The notes beneath the pieces are model-generated. The model saw only the letters and a list, made by a program, of their open reading frames with translations, had not been told where the DNA came from and did no database searches. Shown piece by piece: positions 36,442 through 46,594 of a stretch of 64,000 nucleotides of DNA (its first letter is position 1; each line of letters starts with the position of its first letter). Both the position numbers and the translations under genes were made by a program. The stretch comes from Ambrosia x helenae (lineage: Eukaryota > Streptophyta > Magnoliopsida > Asterales > Asteraceae), in NCBI GenBank assembly GCA_030844895.1, contig JAUTDX010000511.1:1-64000 (forward strand), read 5' to 3'.

Positions 36442-37674
36442 TTCCTATGTAAAAAGAAGGAAACATGTGTTGTTATATACAAATCTCACATATGCAAATA
36501 GTGTATCAGCTTAAAAATTCCAAATCCAACAAAGCATTGTTTACCAAAAAGGCGTGTTCTGACCATATCATATTTTTGCCAAAAACACCCGTTCTGACTC
36601 GAACCAAAGTGATCATTTTTAGAACTTGTTCCCCGATCCCATCTTGACCTGACCCACATGTTTTGCTGGCCCATTCTGACATGTTCCTTTTTTTTGGTGA
36701 AAACCCGTCCTGACATGAACCAACATGGAAACGGATAGGACGTTCATGTATAAGAGACAGATGTACTTCCAGGCTGAATTGACAACGGATGTACGGTTAA
36801 AAAACATGCATCCAGTTCTTCTTGTCTTGGTCCCACAGGTATTCTATAGATTGGATACCTGCAAGCAAGTCGGTTTAATATGAGATCAAGATTGACAACA
36901 AACAATAAGACCAATACAGATGGTAAGTCATGGATGGTAAAATTAAAAAATAGAAGGCTTTGAAGGAAATGGGTTGAATGGGAAAATTAGATCGGTAGTG
37001 ACTGGTGTATTATTAATGTATAAAAGTTTCTAAATCATTTTATATCATATATTCAATTGTTACTAAAACAGTGTAACTTATATAATCATATTCACCACAC
37101 TAACCATATACAGAACATTTACATACTAATATGATGATTCATTTTAGGCTTAATCTCTAACGCGTCAAGTGAATAAAATAAAAAAGCAGCTTAAAATGAA
37201 ACGGGTCAAAGGGTTGAATGGATTTAAAGTCACCCGATAATTAATTTTATTGCATAAAATCGCCTAAATTAATAACAGAAGGATTGTTGCTGAAAAAACT
37301 TGATTTTTATAATCATATTTAGCACTCTAATTGCTTATAAAAGAATTAATTCACAGATGAAGAATGTTTCAGGCCAATCCAATTCGTTTTGCCAGGAACT
37401 AAAAATTGCCATGACCATTACCCACCCAAACCATCTGACCTGCCCATTTTGCCACTTCTATAAGAAGTATACCAAGCAACACATATCCAGCTTCAAGGTA
37501 AAAGATCACAGCTCCTGTACTTGTTCAGCTTTGGACACACGAATCCTAGAATTGAAGCCTATTTAAAAAACATGTGACATAAGTCTTAGCATACAAAAGT
37601 CAACAACCCATTCAATAAACATAATTTTTCTCAACCAAAGAGTTAAATAACCTGGACAGATAAAGGCTTCCGAG

Positions 37675-39354
37675 TATATGGCCCATCTGGTTCCATAAAT
37701 TCAAAAACAAGTGTGCCACTGCCACGTGAACCAGAAACCTTAGTTTTGTTGTCGCTCAATGCAACCTGCTTCAGCTTTTGGCTGTTCAAGTTTAGTGAGG
37801 CAAATGAACTATTAGAAACAAGATCGGTCTGCTGGTCTGGTTCATGAGCCTTGACATCTTTTTCTTCCGCTAGACCCCTAAAATTGTAATAAAGTTGTTT
37901 AGAGAAACATAAACAGTCATCATGAATATAAAAACAAATAGTTAGAATACAGAATTAATTAGTTAAAGAAGTTCCTTATAAGGAAAAGGTTATAATATAA
38001 AATCAACATTTGAAGCTTAATCAGACTTTGCTCGAGTTCTTCTGCATATTCAGTGATATCGTTGCTGATATTAATGTGGTATTTACACAAACAGATTTAT
38101 ATGCACAGGTTCTTTATGTCATTTAGAATATTATAAATACCAACTTATAAAATATATTTAACTGATCCCTACTTATTTAATTTCTGGATATTTTAGACAT
38201 GTTATCCTAAGCAAGTTCAAACTATTTATAACAACCAAAAACAATTCATTGCCCATAATTTAGTGATTTTCACATAAATGATGTTGAAATTTAAGTAGGC
38301 AACCACCTTGATAAACAATAATCATGCATGATGCGTACTTAGAAATTGCAAAAAAATTCTTTAATATAGGTGGTAGAGCTTTTGATGTATGAAATACCAA
38401 ATGTACCCTATATGAAATAGAAACTACAATTAAGATGTAATGCCAAATACAGAATTCCAAAGGCACTTATACTTAGAGTTCTTCCTGTCGATTCGCTTAA
38501 CGTTTCTGAAAATGACAAGACCAAATTAAATAGAAGCTACGCCACTGCTATTGCTACGGCCTTATAATTCTTCCTGTCGGTTCGCTTAGAGTGTTCAGAA
38601 ACGACAAGAACACATTAAGTAGAAGCTACATCACTGCCACACCTATAACCACATAAAAACGTCATTTTTTGATTTTTTTTTCTTTAAAAGGATTGGCTAA
38701 CCAATAAAATAGTGCATCAAATGATCTAAAAATTTGACAAAACGTGTGCGTAAAATAAAGTAGCCAATAAGATATTGATGTTGTATAAACATGGCGTGTC
38801 ATAAGTATCCATGTTTTCTTAATCTGGTTTTTCCACTGTGACGATCAAAGCAAAGTATAGCAAATTCATACCCTTCACAAAATCTACTGGAAACCTCCTT
38901 GCTCACATAATTAATCTTCAAATGCAACATGGAAGAACTATATGTGCTGGTGGCTATCTAAAAATTCACATGTCATGTCAAAATATTATGCATCACAATG
39001 CTTTATCAGGGACTAACTCAATATAGTTAACTTATAGCATTCTTGTATGTCCTTGATAAGAAAGCATTTAACATGTAAACCACAGGTATCAAAATGTAAT
39101 AATCGAATAATAAGAACAAAAGAAAACAAAAACAAGATATACTCCACCAATCGTCGTAGGTGGTTTTTCGGGGTCAGTGTCGAGTTGTCGACCTGCATCC
39201 CTGATAAATAAGGAACATAATATTGTGTAGTCAGGTGTGTACCATTCAACAAAAATGGAACTCCAGTTGCATAAGCACTCCAATTTTTGAAAGCTCTCCA
39301 CAGATCCCCAAGCCAAAAATAAGGGCAAAGTTTACCTTCCTTACTTGCATTCAC
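37675..39354 (-). pseudogene. DUF789 gene fragment in the Helitron
   Basis: Two minus-strand exon-like pieces lie in the correct order. 39354-39150 reads YFWLGDLWRAFKNWSAYATG followed by VPFLLNG and QYYVPYLSGMQV, the signature N-terminal block of plant DUF789 proteins. 37890-37675 reads GSGTLVFEFMEPDGPYTRKP, matching the central block of that family (compare FEYFEQDPPYSREP, from memory). About 1.2 kb of intron-like AT-rich DNA lies between. The C-terminal half of the family is missing. DUF789 proteins have no settled function. Confidence 0.65.
38476..38640. repeat. Imperfect tandem duplication in the Helitron
   Basis: A segment of about 75 bp containing TTCCTGTCG(A/G)TTCGCTTA and AGAAGCTAC(A/G)(C/T)CACTGC occurs twice, about 91 bp apart. 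Confidence 0.6.
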
Positions 39355-40258
39355 CTATAAATTAATTCACCCCGTTATAGATTTAGCACGCTAGTATAAA
39401 ATTAAACATATTAACAAAACAAACATCCCATTTATTAATGCATATGAACTATATATGATATGCTCCTTTGACTTATTATTCATAAAAACATCCCATTCAG
39501 AATGGCTAAAACAATAATGGCATACTTGTAATTAATAGATGTGCAATAAATTAAGCAAGTAAATGCCTCCAACTATATTCATAACCACAAAATACAATAC
39601 ATAAAATGATCCGATGCAAAGATAGAGACGAAAAAGTAGTTGACAAAAGCAAAAAGGGGGGAAGTTTGCAATTCATTTGAACAATTTGTCATTTTCTTAA
39701 ACAAATTCCTCCTATTAAGATTCAAACAAAGATGTAACATCTTCTATAAACATCAAAATAAAAAAATATCAAATTCACTTACCTCTTCCGTGTATAGCTT
39801 TTCGATTAAGATTTAGGTGTAGATCCTAAACTGAATAGGAGAAGAAAGAGATTTATGGATCAAGGACCGAGTAACTGAAGAAAGGGTTACTTCCAGGGGA
39901 GTTAATGCTTGAATTGATGATGATGAACGGTTGAAAAACATGGAATTCATTACGAGGCCTTAATGACAACGGTTGATTTGCCGCCGGTGGCTTAACTGTA
40001 GGTAAGGATGGAACAATTGGAGTGAACAGAGGGCAAGATGGGAAATGGAGGGTAGGATTGTAAATTTGTTTTGATAATGTAAAGGATGAGGTATGTGAAA
40101 TGTCTACATTACCCCTATAAGTGTCTTAATTGTCACTAACATCCCCATAATACCCTTAAATTTCTTGCTTAAATATGTTGTACATGGTGCTTGTTAAGTT
40201 ATATGGAGGTGAAAATGACCATGTTAGTCATCACTCCTCCTTAATAAGATAATATAGA

Positions 40259-41170
40259 TATGCAACCTAAAGATTGGTTGTACGACCGGTGTACTAAACG
40301 TTTAATGATCGACATGATTTAAGACCGAAATGCCATTCTCAGTATAACTAAATTGAATCCATAACGTGATTCTTAGTACAAAACGACTTTACTCCTTAAC
40401 TAGGAAGTTCACAACATGTTTTCTAGCACAATTGTTTCTAAAAAGTACCAAGTTTACACCAAAACATGTTAACAAAAACTTTATGCGGAAGCGTTTCGAC
40501 TCGAGTAGCGTTCGGTTCCTTACCATCAAGCAAGATCATCATCCGTAGTCCAAAGGTGTACCTGCGCTATGTATTATCCAATAAAGGACCCGGATAAGCC
40601 TATATGATTGATTAAAATATCAAACCGGTCTGGTCCTTCTGCTCGGTTTGTGGCTTATGGCCGTAGCCTACGGTTTGCAACTGTAAGCTACGGTTTGTAG
40701 CTACTGTTGGGCTGCAATTCATCATCAATTTCCGACTCATCTTGTCTAATTTACCCTGCACTTGTCTTTTTTCGAGCAGCAAACTATCGCCTTTCGGGAC
40801 AGTAAATCACTTGTCTATAAGTGGCGATACATACCTTTACTACACCAATTCCTATGTTTACTTTCCAATCTCGATTTCAAGCCTCATACAACATGTAGTG
40901 AGTTCACCAAACCTTCAACCATCAATAGTTCCATATAACCGACTTGAAGGTTTGGCCACTCTCACATGTATGGTGTGTCTCGATATTGCAATAATGCATA
41001 TAAAGGCGGAATTAAGCATATCCTACGATGCGCACAAGTAAAGTGTGCAAAGTCATAGTTATGACGTACCTTAAGCGTGCCCTCTTTGCATGATTTCCTT
41101 GATGCCTTGATTTACCGAAGTTCCACTCGGACCACCTATTTGAACCATTTTCATCAATTTATTAAGAGTG
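40259..41170. other. Repetitive DNA left of LTR element 2
   Basis: No gene recognised. 40640-40700 carries repeated GTAGCCTACGG / AGCTACGGTTTG words. Target duplications show LTR element 2 inserted into this sequence, which continues after 45226 and again after the Cassandra element. It could be an old LTR, ending near 46830 at GGTTTCAAGGTGTTAC, but I could not fix both ends. Confidence 0.4.
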
Positions 41171-41175
41171 AGTTA

Positions 41176-41684
41176 TGTAGGATCGACTTAAGGGTCACCC
41201 GACAATCACGAGCTTGACTATTCAGAGTGCGGAATCCTCTTAATAGGTTCGGATAATAGAAACAACAATGAAACAAACACAAACGAGTTATCAACACACA
41301 CAAAATGGGTCAAAGGTTGTACGATTAATCAAAAACAGAGCTCAGGTCTTTACAATGATTATCTCAGACCTTCAGACCTTGGAAAGGGTGTTTGGGGGCT
41401 GTGTGATATGACAACTAATGATTAGGACAATGATTGGATGCTTTTATATCGCTACTACTCGTGTAGGACCTTACACGCGAGTAGGAGGGCTATGCTATAT
41501 GCAAGAGCAGGCGATTAGGGCTATGGCACATGAATAACAGGCGATTAGCCTTGCTAATCGCCTATAAGTTTTCCTAATCGCCTCCAGCTATCCATTCACC
41601 CCAAAATGCTTCCAAACACACCCAAACACCCTAAATACTATCCAAACATCCAATATACTAGCCTAGGGACATCATGTACTAACA
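41176..41684 (-). repeat. LTR 2, 3' copy
   Basis: 509-bp LTR, TG..CA ends. A TATA-like GATATAAAAGC on the minus strand is near 41445. It is followed in the transcript direction by GCGATTAG / CTAATCGC words, two in each orientation (41508-41585). Compared with the right copy there are roughly 15-20 differences. Confidence 0.85.
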
Positions 41685-41698
41685 GACTCCCCCTTGGA
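41685..41698 (-). promoter_or_regulatory. Polypurine tract of LTR element 2
   Basis: The minus strand reads TCCAAGGGGGAGTC directly inside the 3' LTR. It is almost the same as the tract of LTR element 1. Confidence 0.85.
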
Positions 41699-41816
41699 CC
41701 AGGCTAGTATACGTACAAAAGACATAAGAAACAAAACTTAATAAAGTAGCAAAACAACTATACAAACAACTAAGCAAAACAGACAAAAACTTGACACGCA
41801 ACAACATCTTCAGTCT

Positions 41817-44711
41817 TCAACTTGACGCTGTCTTGATCCTTGAAATCCTCAACCAGTCGCATCCAGCGTGAGCTTTGTGAGCATGACAGAAACGAATCAC
41901 ACGCTGAAACTTAATCATTTGATCTTCTACGTCCTTCAAGTGCTGAATGGGATACATGTAGGGGTGCAAACGAGCCGAGCAGCTCGCGAGCTACTCGAGA
42001 TCGACTCGGTAAAAAGCTCGAACGAGCCGAGTCTTATCGAGCTCGAGCCTGAAATAAAGCTCATTTGGTTATCGAGCTCGAGCCTCGAATGTAAAACTCG
42101 GTTGGGCTCATCGAGCCTTATCGAGCTTTTCTTATAGATGTCAATTAATACTATATAGCCCAATTGTATTGCAACCTAGGCATTAACTAAATTACTTTGG
42201 GACTTGGGCTTCTTAATTGTCTTAAACGAGCTCATTAATGGTCCAAAACGGGTCCTTAATAGTCAAAACGAGCTCCTAAATGGTCCAAAACGAGCTCGAG
42301 CCAAGCTTGTGCTCGTTTAAAACTCTTGCCACATACATTTTGATCGAGCTTTCGAGCCAAGCTCGAGTTCTTAACAATACTATCGAGTCGAGCTCGAGCC
42401 CAAAATACAAGGCTCGAATCGAGCTCGAGCTCGAGCTTCTGAAAATTGTAACGAGCCTAGCTCGATAATGCAAGGCTCGAGCTCGGCTCGGCTCGTTTGC
42501 ACCCCTAGATACATGAACAGTGTCTCTACATCCTTCTCTGAACAGTTTACCAGCCACATTGGATCCCAAATCCTGATCTTTCTACACAACTTCAGGGCGT
42601 TGTCCAAGATGATTACTGCTTCAGTAGTAGCTGCATCATAGTGCCAGAACCAGAACTTCAGAGTGAAGTCATGTTCAATTGGAGCAATCGGTATCTTGGA
42701 CACGCAATCTGGTGGCTGTACCTTGTGTTCCCAAATTGGACTCTTAGTGATGGGATGCAGCTTCTTTGTCTTGTATGACTTTGGATAATGGGGTTTGAAA
42801 GTGTCCCAACCTTTCATGCTTTCTCTCTCCAGAATATTGCAGAAGCCATGCAAGGTAGTGTTTTTCGAATAGTACAGAGGATAGTCTAATCGAACCAAGT
42901 CACGAACGTACCAGAATGACAGACTAAAAACCTTTTGATAAGGCTTGAAATAGAGTACACCTACCTGCCATTTGACCCCCAACATCTTGGCATGTTCAAC
43001 GTAGGCCCAATTGATCACATTTCCTGACATCTTCGACAATCGTTTCTTGAAAACAGAAGCTTGGATAGGACCTTTCTTCTTCTTTTTACGCTCTTCTGCT
43101 GAAGGATACCAATTGGCACACAATCTCATGAGCCGCTCAGTTCTAGTTTCTACCTCAACATGGACAGGAGTCGGATTGGCTCTGAGCTTTTCTTCAGCTT
43201 CTCTCATCATATCCTTAGTGATGTTAGGAATTCCAGTGGTAGAATTATCAACAACATACTCTGGTGTTACTACTCGAGTTCCATCATCCATCTCTACCTC
43301 ATTGTGTTCTGGATTAGTTTCTGGAGGAGGACTGTTGCTTGCACCGGAAGATTCTCCGCGTGACAAGCCATAAATCTGCTTAAGGTCTTCAGTAGATAGC
43401 TCAGGTGGTATCTCACCTTCTTCCAGTTCATCTTCCAAAAACTTAGACAGTGCTGCAGGATTCCCATAATCATCATACAAAAACAAATTTCTCACTGGTT
43501 CTGCAACTTCAATCGGAACCACTCCATGCTTGATGTAATCATGCATGCATTCTCTTGATCATGTCGCCAATAGACTCCCTTTCAACAGAAGAACCTGCTT
43601 CTGGATCCTTGTCTTTCTTGTCGTGGTCTTTCTTTGGCGCTATTCTTGTGTACCTGATGACGATCCGCCACCACCTAGGCTCCAGGATCACCACCACGTG
43701 CATCACCACCATCATCTCCATCATCATCATCATCCTTTTCATCATCATCATCACCTTCTTCTTCATCATCATCATCATCTTCTTCTTCACCTGTACCAGC
43801 TCCAGAACTAGAGGCACCAGTGAGTCTAGGATGATCTTCTATCAATTTATCCACCCTAGCCCTCAGTTGCTGGTTTTCTACCTTGTATTCTTCAATTCTT
43901 CGCTCATTGTTGACATTAGCAACCTGAAGCTGGCTATACCGAGACTCAACATTGGCAAGTCTAGCACAGTGTCTTGGTTTGACTGTACCAGCTGTTGGTT
44001 TGATTTGACTAGCTGCTGATTAGACAGTTGTAGCTATCGGTTTGATGCTTGTAGTTCTTTGTTCACCCGAATCGTCTCACTAATTAACTCTAGCATGGCC
44101 CTTTCATTCTCTTCAATCGTTGATATTTTACCTCTTAACTCAGCATTCTCACGCCCTTGAGCAGTCACAATAGCAGTTAACTCACTGACCTGGCGTTGTA
44201 GTTGTTCATTAGTACCCGGTGCTGAGGAAGAGGAGGGCTGACTTGCTGTGGCTGAAGAAGATGGATGTATCTGTTCGCGCAGATTCTTTATGATGTCACC
44301 AATAGGATTTGATACTACCTAAGAGCCCGTCGCTGCACCAGTAACTGAGACAGGCTTAGTGAAGATTACTGATGCAGGCATCGACGTGGTGACACCTGCA
44401 GACATAGCTGCACCTGCTGTTGCTGTTGCTGAAGTAGTTGTTGTTGTTGTTGTGGTTGTTGTTGTTGTTGCTGCTGAAGAAGATTGAGTCTCAGGTGCAA
44501 GAAAGCCTTCAGGGAGGTTCACAAATCTAGACCTCTTCTTTGTTTTCTCAGGTGATATGTGAGACATTCTCTTCTTACCCTGACTCTTCTTTCCCTTTGT
44601 CTTTTGTTTTCTTGATGGCGGAGTGCTCAACTCTGCATCTATATCAGCAATATCAGTATCAGGATCCACTGTCAAAGTAGGATCTTCAGCTAGAGCTTTC
44701 TTCTCTGCCAA
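41817..44711 (-). pseudogene. Gag-like protein gene of LTR element 2, broken
   Basis: Reading down the minus strand: an open N-terminal piece without ATG (44711-44319) with basic patches and a poly-Thr run; a coiled-coil region (about 44300-43860) with stops; an Asp/Glu-rich stretch (about 43810-43690); and a long open frame from ATG 43546 (MHDYIKHGVVPIEVAEPVRN). That frame has a Pro/Glu-rich part and a globular part (KMLGVKWQVGVLYFKPYQKV). It reaches ETLFMY, is split by the hAT MITE, and resumes in frame from PIQHLKD to a stop at 41817. I know similar hypothetical proteins from Asteraceae repeats but no defined domain. A structural (Gag) role is inferred from position. Confidence 0.6.
41959..42507. 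mobile_element. hAT-type MITE inside the gag-like frame
   Basis: The ends are TAGGGGTGCAAACGAGCC and its inverted copy, flanked by an exact 8-bp duplication GATACATG (41951-41958 and 42508-42515). 8-bp duplications and this TIR are typical of hAT MITEs in dicots. The inside is packed with GAGCTCGAGC-type words in both orientations. It is 549 bp with no transposase. It interrupts an otherwise continuous reading frame. Confidence 0.92.
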
Positions 44712-44721
44712 TCATGAGCTT

Positions 44722-45221
44722 GACTTATGGGTCACCCGACAATCACGAGCTTGACTATTCAGAGTGCGGAATCCTCTGAATAGGTTCAGATAACAGAAAC
44801 AACAATGAAACAAACACAAAAGAGTAATCAACACATACAAAATGGGTCAAAGGTTGTATGATTAATCAAAAACAGAGCTCAGGTGTTTACAATGATTATC
44901 TCAGACCTTCAGACCTTGGGAAGGGTGTTTGGGGGCTGTGTGATATGACAACTGATGATTAGGGCAATTAATGGATGCTTTTATGCCCCTACTACTCGTG
45001 CGGGACCTTACACGCGAGTAGGAGGGCTATGTTATATGCAAGAGCAGGCGATTAGGGCTATGGCACATGAATAATAGGCGATTAGCCATGCTAATCGCCT
45101 ATAAGTTTTCCTAATAGCCTCCAGCTATCCATTCACCCCAAAATGCTTCCAAACACACCCAAACACCCTAAATACTATCCAAACATCCAATATACTAGCC
45201 TAGGGACATCATGTACTAACA
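44722..45221 (-). repeat. LTR 2, 5' copy (edge truncated)
   Basis: About 500 bp matching the left LTR from GACTTA(A/T)GGGTCACCC onward, ending ATGTACTAACA. The outermost bases, PBS and leader are gone. The words AATCATGAGCTTGAC and AATCACGAGCTTGAC on the two sides of the junction suggest deletion between short repeats. Confidence 0.82.
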
Positions 45222-45226
45222 AGTTA

Positions 45227-45936
45227 AATCAATCCTAAGTTCATATCTTTGAGGCTCCATAACCCCTATATTAAAGCTTGCACCTGAACGCACCAAATGA
45301 CAATGTCTAGCCACAATTTGGTCACTTAGACATTTCATCGAACACTTGGTGTGCATCCTTTTTCTTGTATGATTTTCATGGTTAGTTCATGTCTAATCAA
45401 TTACCGTTCAACTAATTTATCATCTCATGCCACAATTTGGCCAAATACGTATTCAAATTAACAAAACCTTGTCTAGTGGCATCCTAGAACTTATTTAGAC
45501 AAGTGGGTTTCCTTAAAGGGCAAAACCCACTTCTCCTAAGGACTAATTTCTTAATTATCTAAGTGTTTAGCATGAATTTTGATAAAACCCTCTCAAGGAA
45601 GGTTCCTATGAACTCAAAAAACATCTAGATGCCAACAATTTTGACATTCAACAACCTTGCTCGAATCTGCCATATTTCATAACCCCACCTAGAGGCTTTG
45701 AAACTAAAAATAAAACACTTACATATTGTAGAGGAGGCCTTGAATGATCAAGAGGAGCCACATGCATCCTAAACACCCTTGATCCAAGCTTGATTTTATG
45801 AAAACTCCATGATTTAGGGTTGGAGTGTGTATTTTGTGTGTGTGTATCCACATAATGAAGATGTCGATATATGCACAATTTGTTACTTAAGTCCCCTCAT
45901 TTCAAGTATTGGATGTTTACATATTTTGGCCCCTCT
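45227..45936. other. Repetitive DNA between LTR element 2 and Cassandra
   Basis: No gene recognised. The minus-strand frame 45648-45878 has no family features. It is the continuation of the sequence left of 41170, split by LTR element 2. Confidence 0.4.
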
Positions 45937-46024
45937 AGTTCTGTAACATCCGGCCCCTCTCAAGACTAATATTGTCCGCTTTGCTCTGATGGGTCGCCCA
46001 TCCAGAGCTCACGGATTTACTTTT

Positions 46025-46130
46025 GGTTGCCCCGATGGAGACTTCCCAGGAGGTCACCTATCCTAGTACTACTCCCAACTGAGCACGCTTAACTGTGGAG
46101 TTCTCATCTCATGCACTAACATTAAGCCCC
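46025..46130 (-). ncRNA. 5S rRNA-like segment in Cassandra left LTR
   Basis: The minus strand reads AGTTAAGCGTGCTC (A-box region) and GTAGTACTAGGAT(A/G)GGTGACC (C-box region), continuing CTCCTGGGAAGTC, as in plant 5S rRNA. This copy has GGATAGGTGACC, one change from the 5S C box. It is a retrotransposon-borne sequence and not a true 5S rRNA gene; pol III transcription is known for the family. Confidence 0.8.
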
Positions 46131-46390
46131 AAAACGCATTGGTTATTTAAGAGGCATTGGATTACATATGAACCAAGGATCTCTCCTGAGCACGACCGAT
46201 CTGGGATTTTCCTGGAGTGTCATATTCACCCCCTATTAGAGTCTCATCCTCCTTGATGAGGTTGTACCCACCATCCCGAACGGCATAGGAGTGGCTCTGA
46301 TACCATCTGTAACATCCGGCCCCTCTCATTACCAATATTGTCCACTTTGCCCTGATGGGTTGCCCATCTAAAGCTCATGGATTTGTTTTT

Positions 46391-46493
46391 GGTTACCCCG
46401 ATGGAGACTTCTCAGGAGGTCACCCATCCTAGTACTACTCTCACCTGAGCATGCTTAACTGTGGAGTCTCATCTCATCCAATAGCATTAAGCC
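46391..46493 (-). ncRNA. 5S rRNA-like segment in Cassandra right LTR
   Basis: Same region in the second LTR. Its C box GGATGGGTGACC is intact, while the A-box region has AGTTAAGCATGC (G to A). It lies in the 5' LTR, so this copy could drive transcription of the element. Confidence 0.8.
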
Positions 46494-46594
46494 CCAAAAC
46501 GCGTTGGTTATTTAAGAGGCATTGAATTACATATGAACCAAGGATCTCTCCTGGCCATAACCGATGTGAGATTTTCCTAAGGTGTCACAAGTTC

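Larger units (their letters stand above)
34929..40258 (-). mobile_element. 5.3-kb Helitron carrying host gene fragments
   Basis: On the minus strand the 5' end is A|TCTATATTATCTTATTAAGG. The 3' end has a GC hairpin (CCCCGCGGCAACGCGCGGG), then ATTCCCACTAG|T. The 5' TC, 3' hairpin, CTAG end and A|T insertion site without duplication are the Helitron signature. No Rep/helicase domain was recognised. It contains exon-like fragments of two unrelated plant genes, an inositol transporter and a DUF789 protein, both on the same strand as the element. A GACCCGAACC-like low-complexity stretch is at 36590-36720. Remaining parts are AT-rich, unidentified DNA. Confidence 0.78.
41176..45221 (-). mobile_element. 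LTR retrotransposon 2, pol-less, with internal deletion
   Basis: The left (3') LTR is 41176-41684, the right (5') LTR about 44722-45221, with AGTTA duplicated at 41171-41175 and 45222-45226. The minus-strand PPT lies just inside the left LTR. The LTR edge sequence TGTAGGATCGAC resembles TGAAGGATCGAT of LTR element 1, so the two families may be related. The right LTR lacks its first ~10 bases, and PBS and leader are absent: an LTR-to-gag deletion. The interior encodes one acidic, coiled-coil and globular protein in several frames, with no reverse transcriptase or integrase. A hAT-type MITE is nested at 41959-42507. Confidence 0.85.
45942..46589 (-). mobile_element. Cassandra TRIM retrotransposon with 5S-rRNA-like LTRs
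   Basis: Two LTRs of about 283 bp (45942-46224 and 46308-46589) enclose only 83 bp. TGTAACA..TG(T/C)CACA ends are flanked by AGTTC (45937-45941 and 46590-46594). On the minus strand the PBS TGGTATCAGAGC lies two bases inside the right LTR, and a G-rich PPT (TAGGGGGTGAA) lies inside the left LTR. Each LTR carries a segment closely like 5S rRNA. That combination defines Cassandra, a terminal-repeat-in-miniature family known across vascular plants. It encodes no protein. Confidence 0.93.

Noticed and set aside
43539..43817. Poly-Met/Lys frame and the overlapping poly-His/poly-Ile frames
   Set aside because: All are shifted readings of the ATC/TTC trinucleotide tract, which reads Asp/Glu in the gag-like frame.
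46025..46493. Genuine 5S rRNA genes
   Set aside because: The two segments sit at identical positions in TRIM LTRs with TSDs and PBS, and both carry changes. This is Cassandra and not a 5S array.
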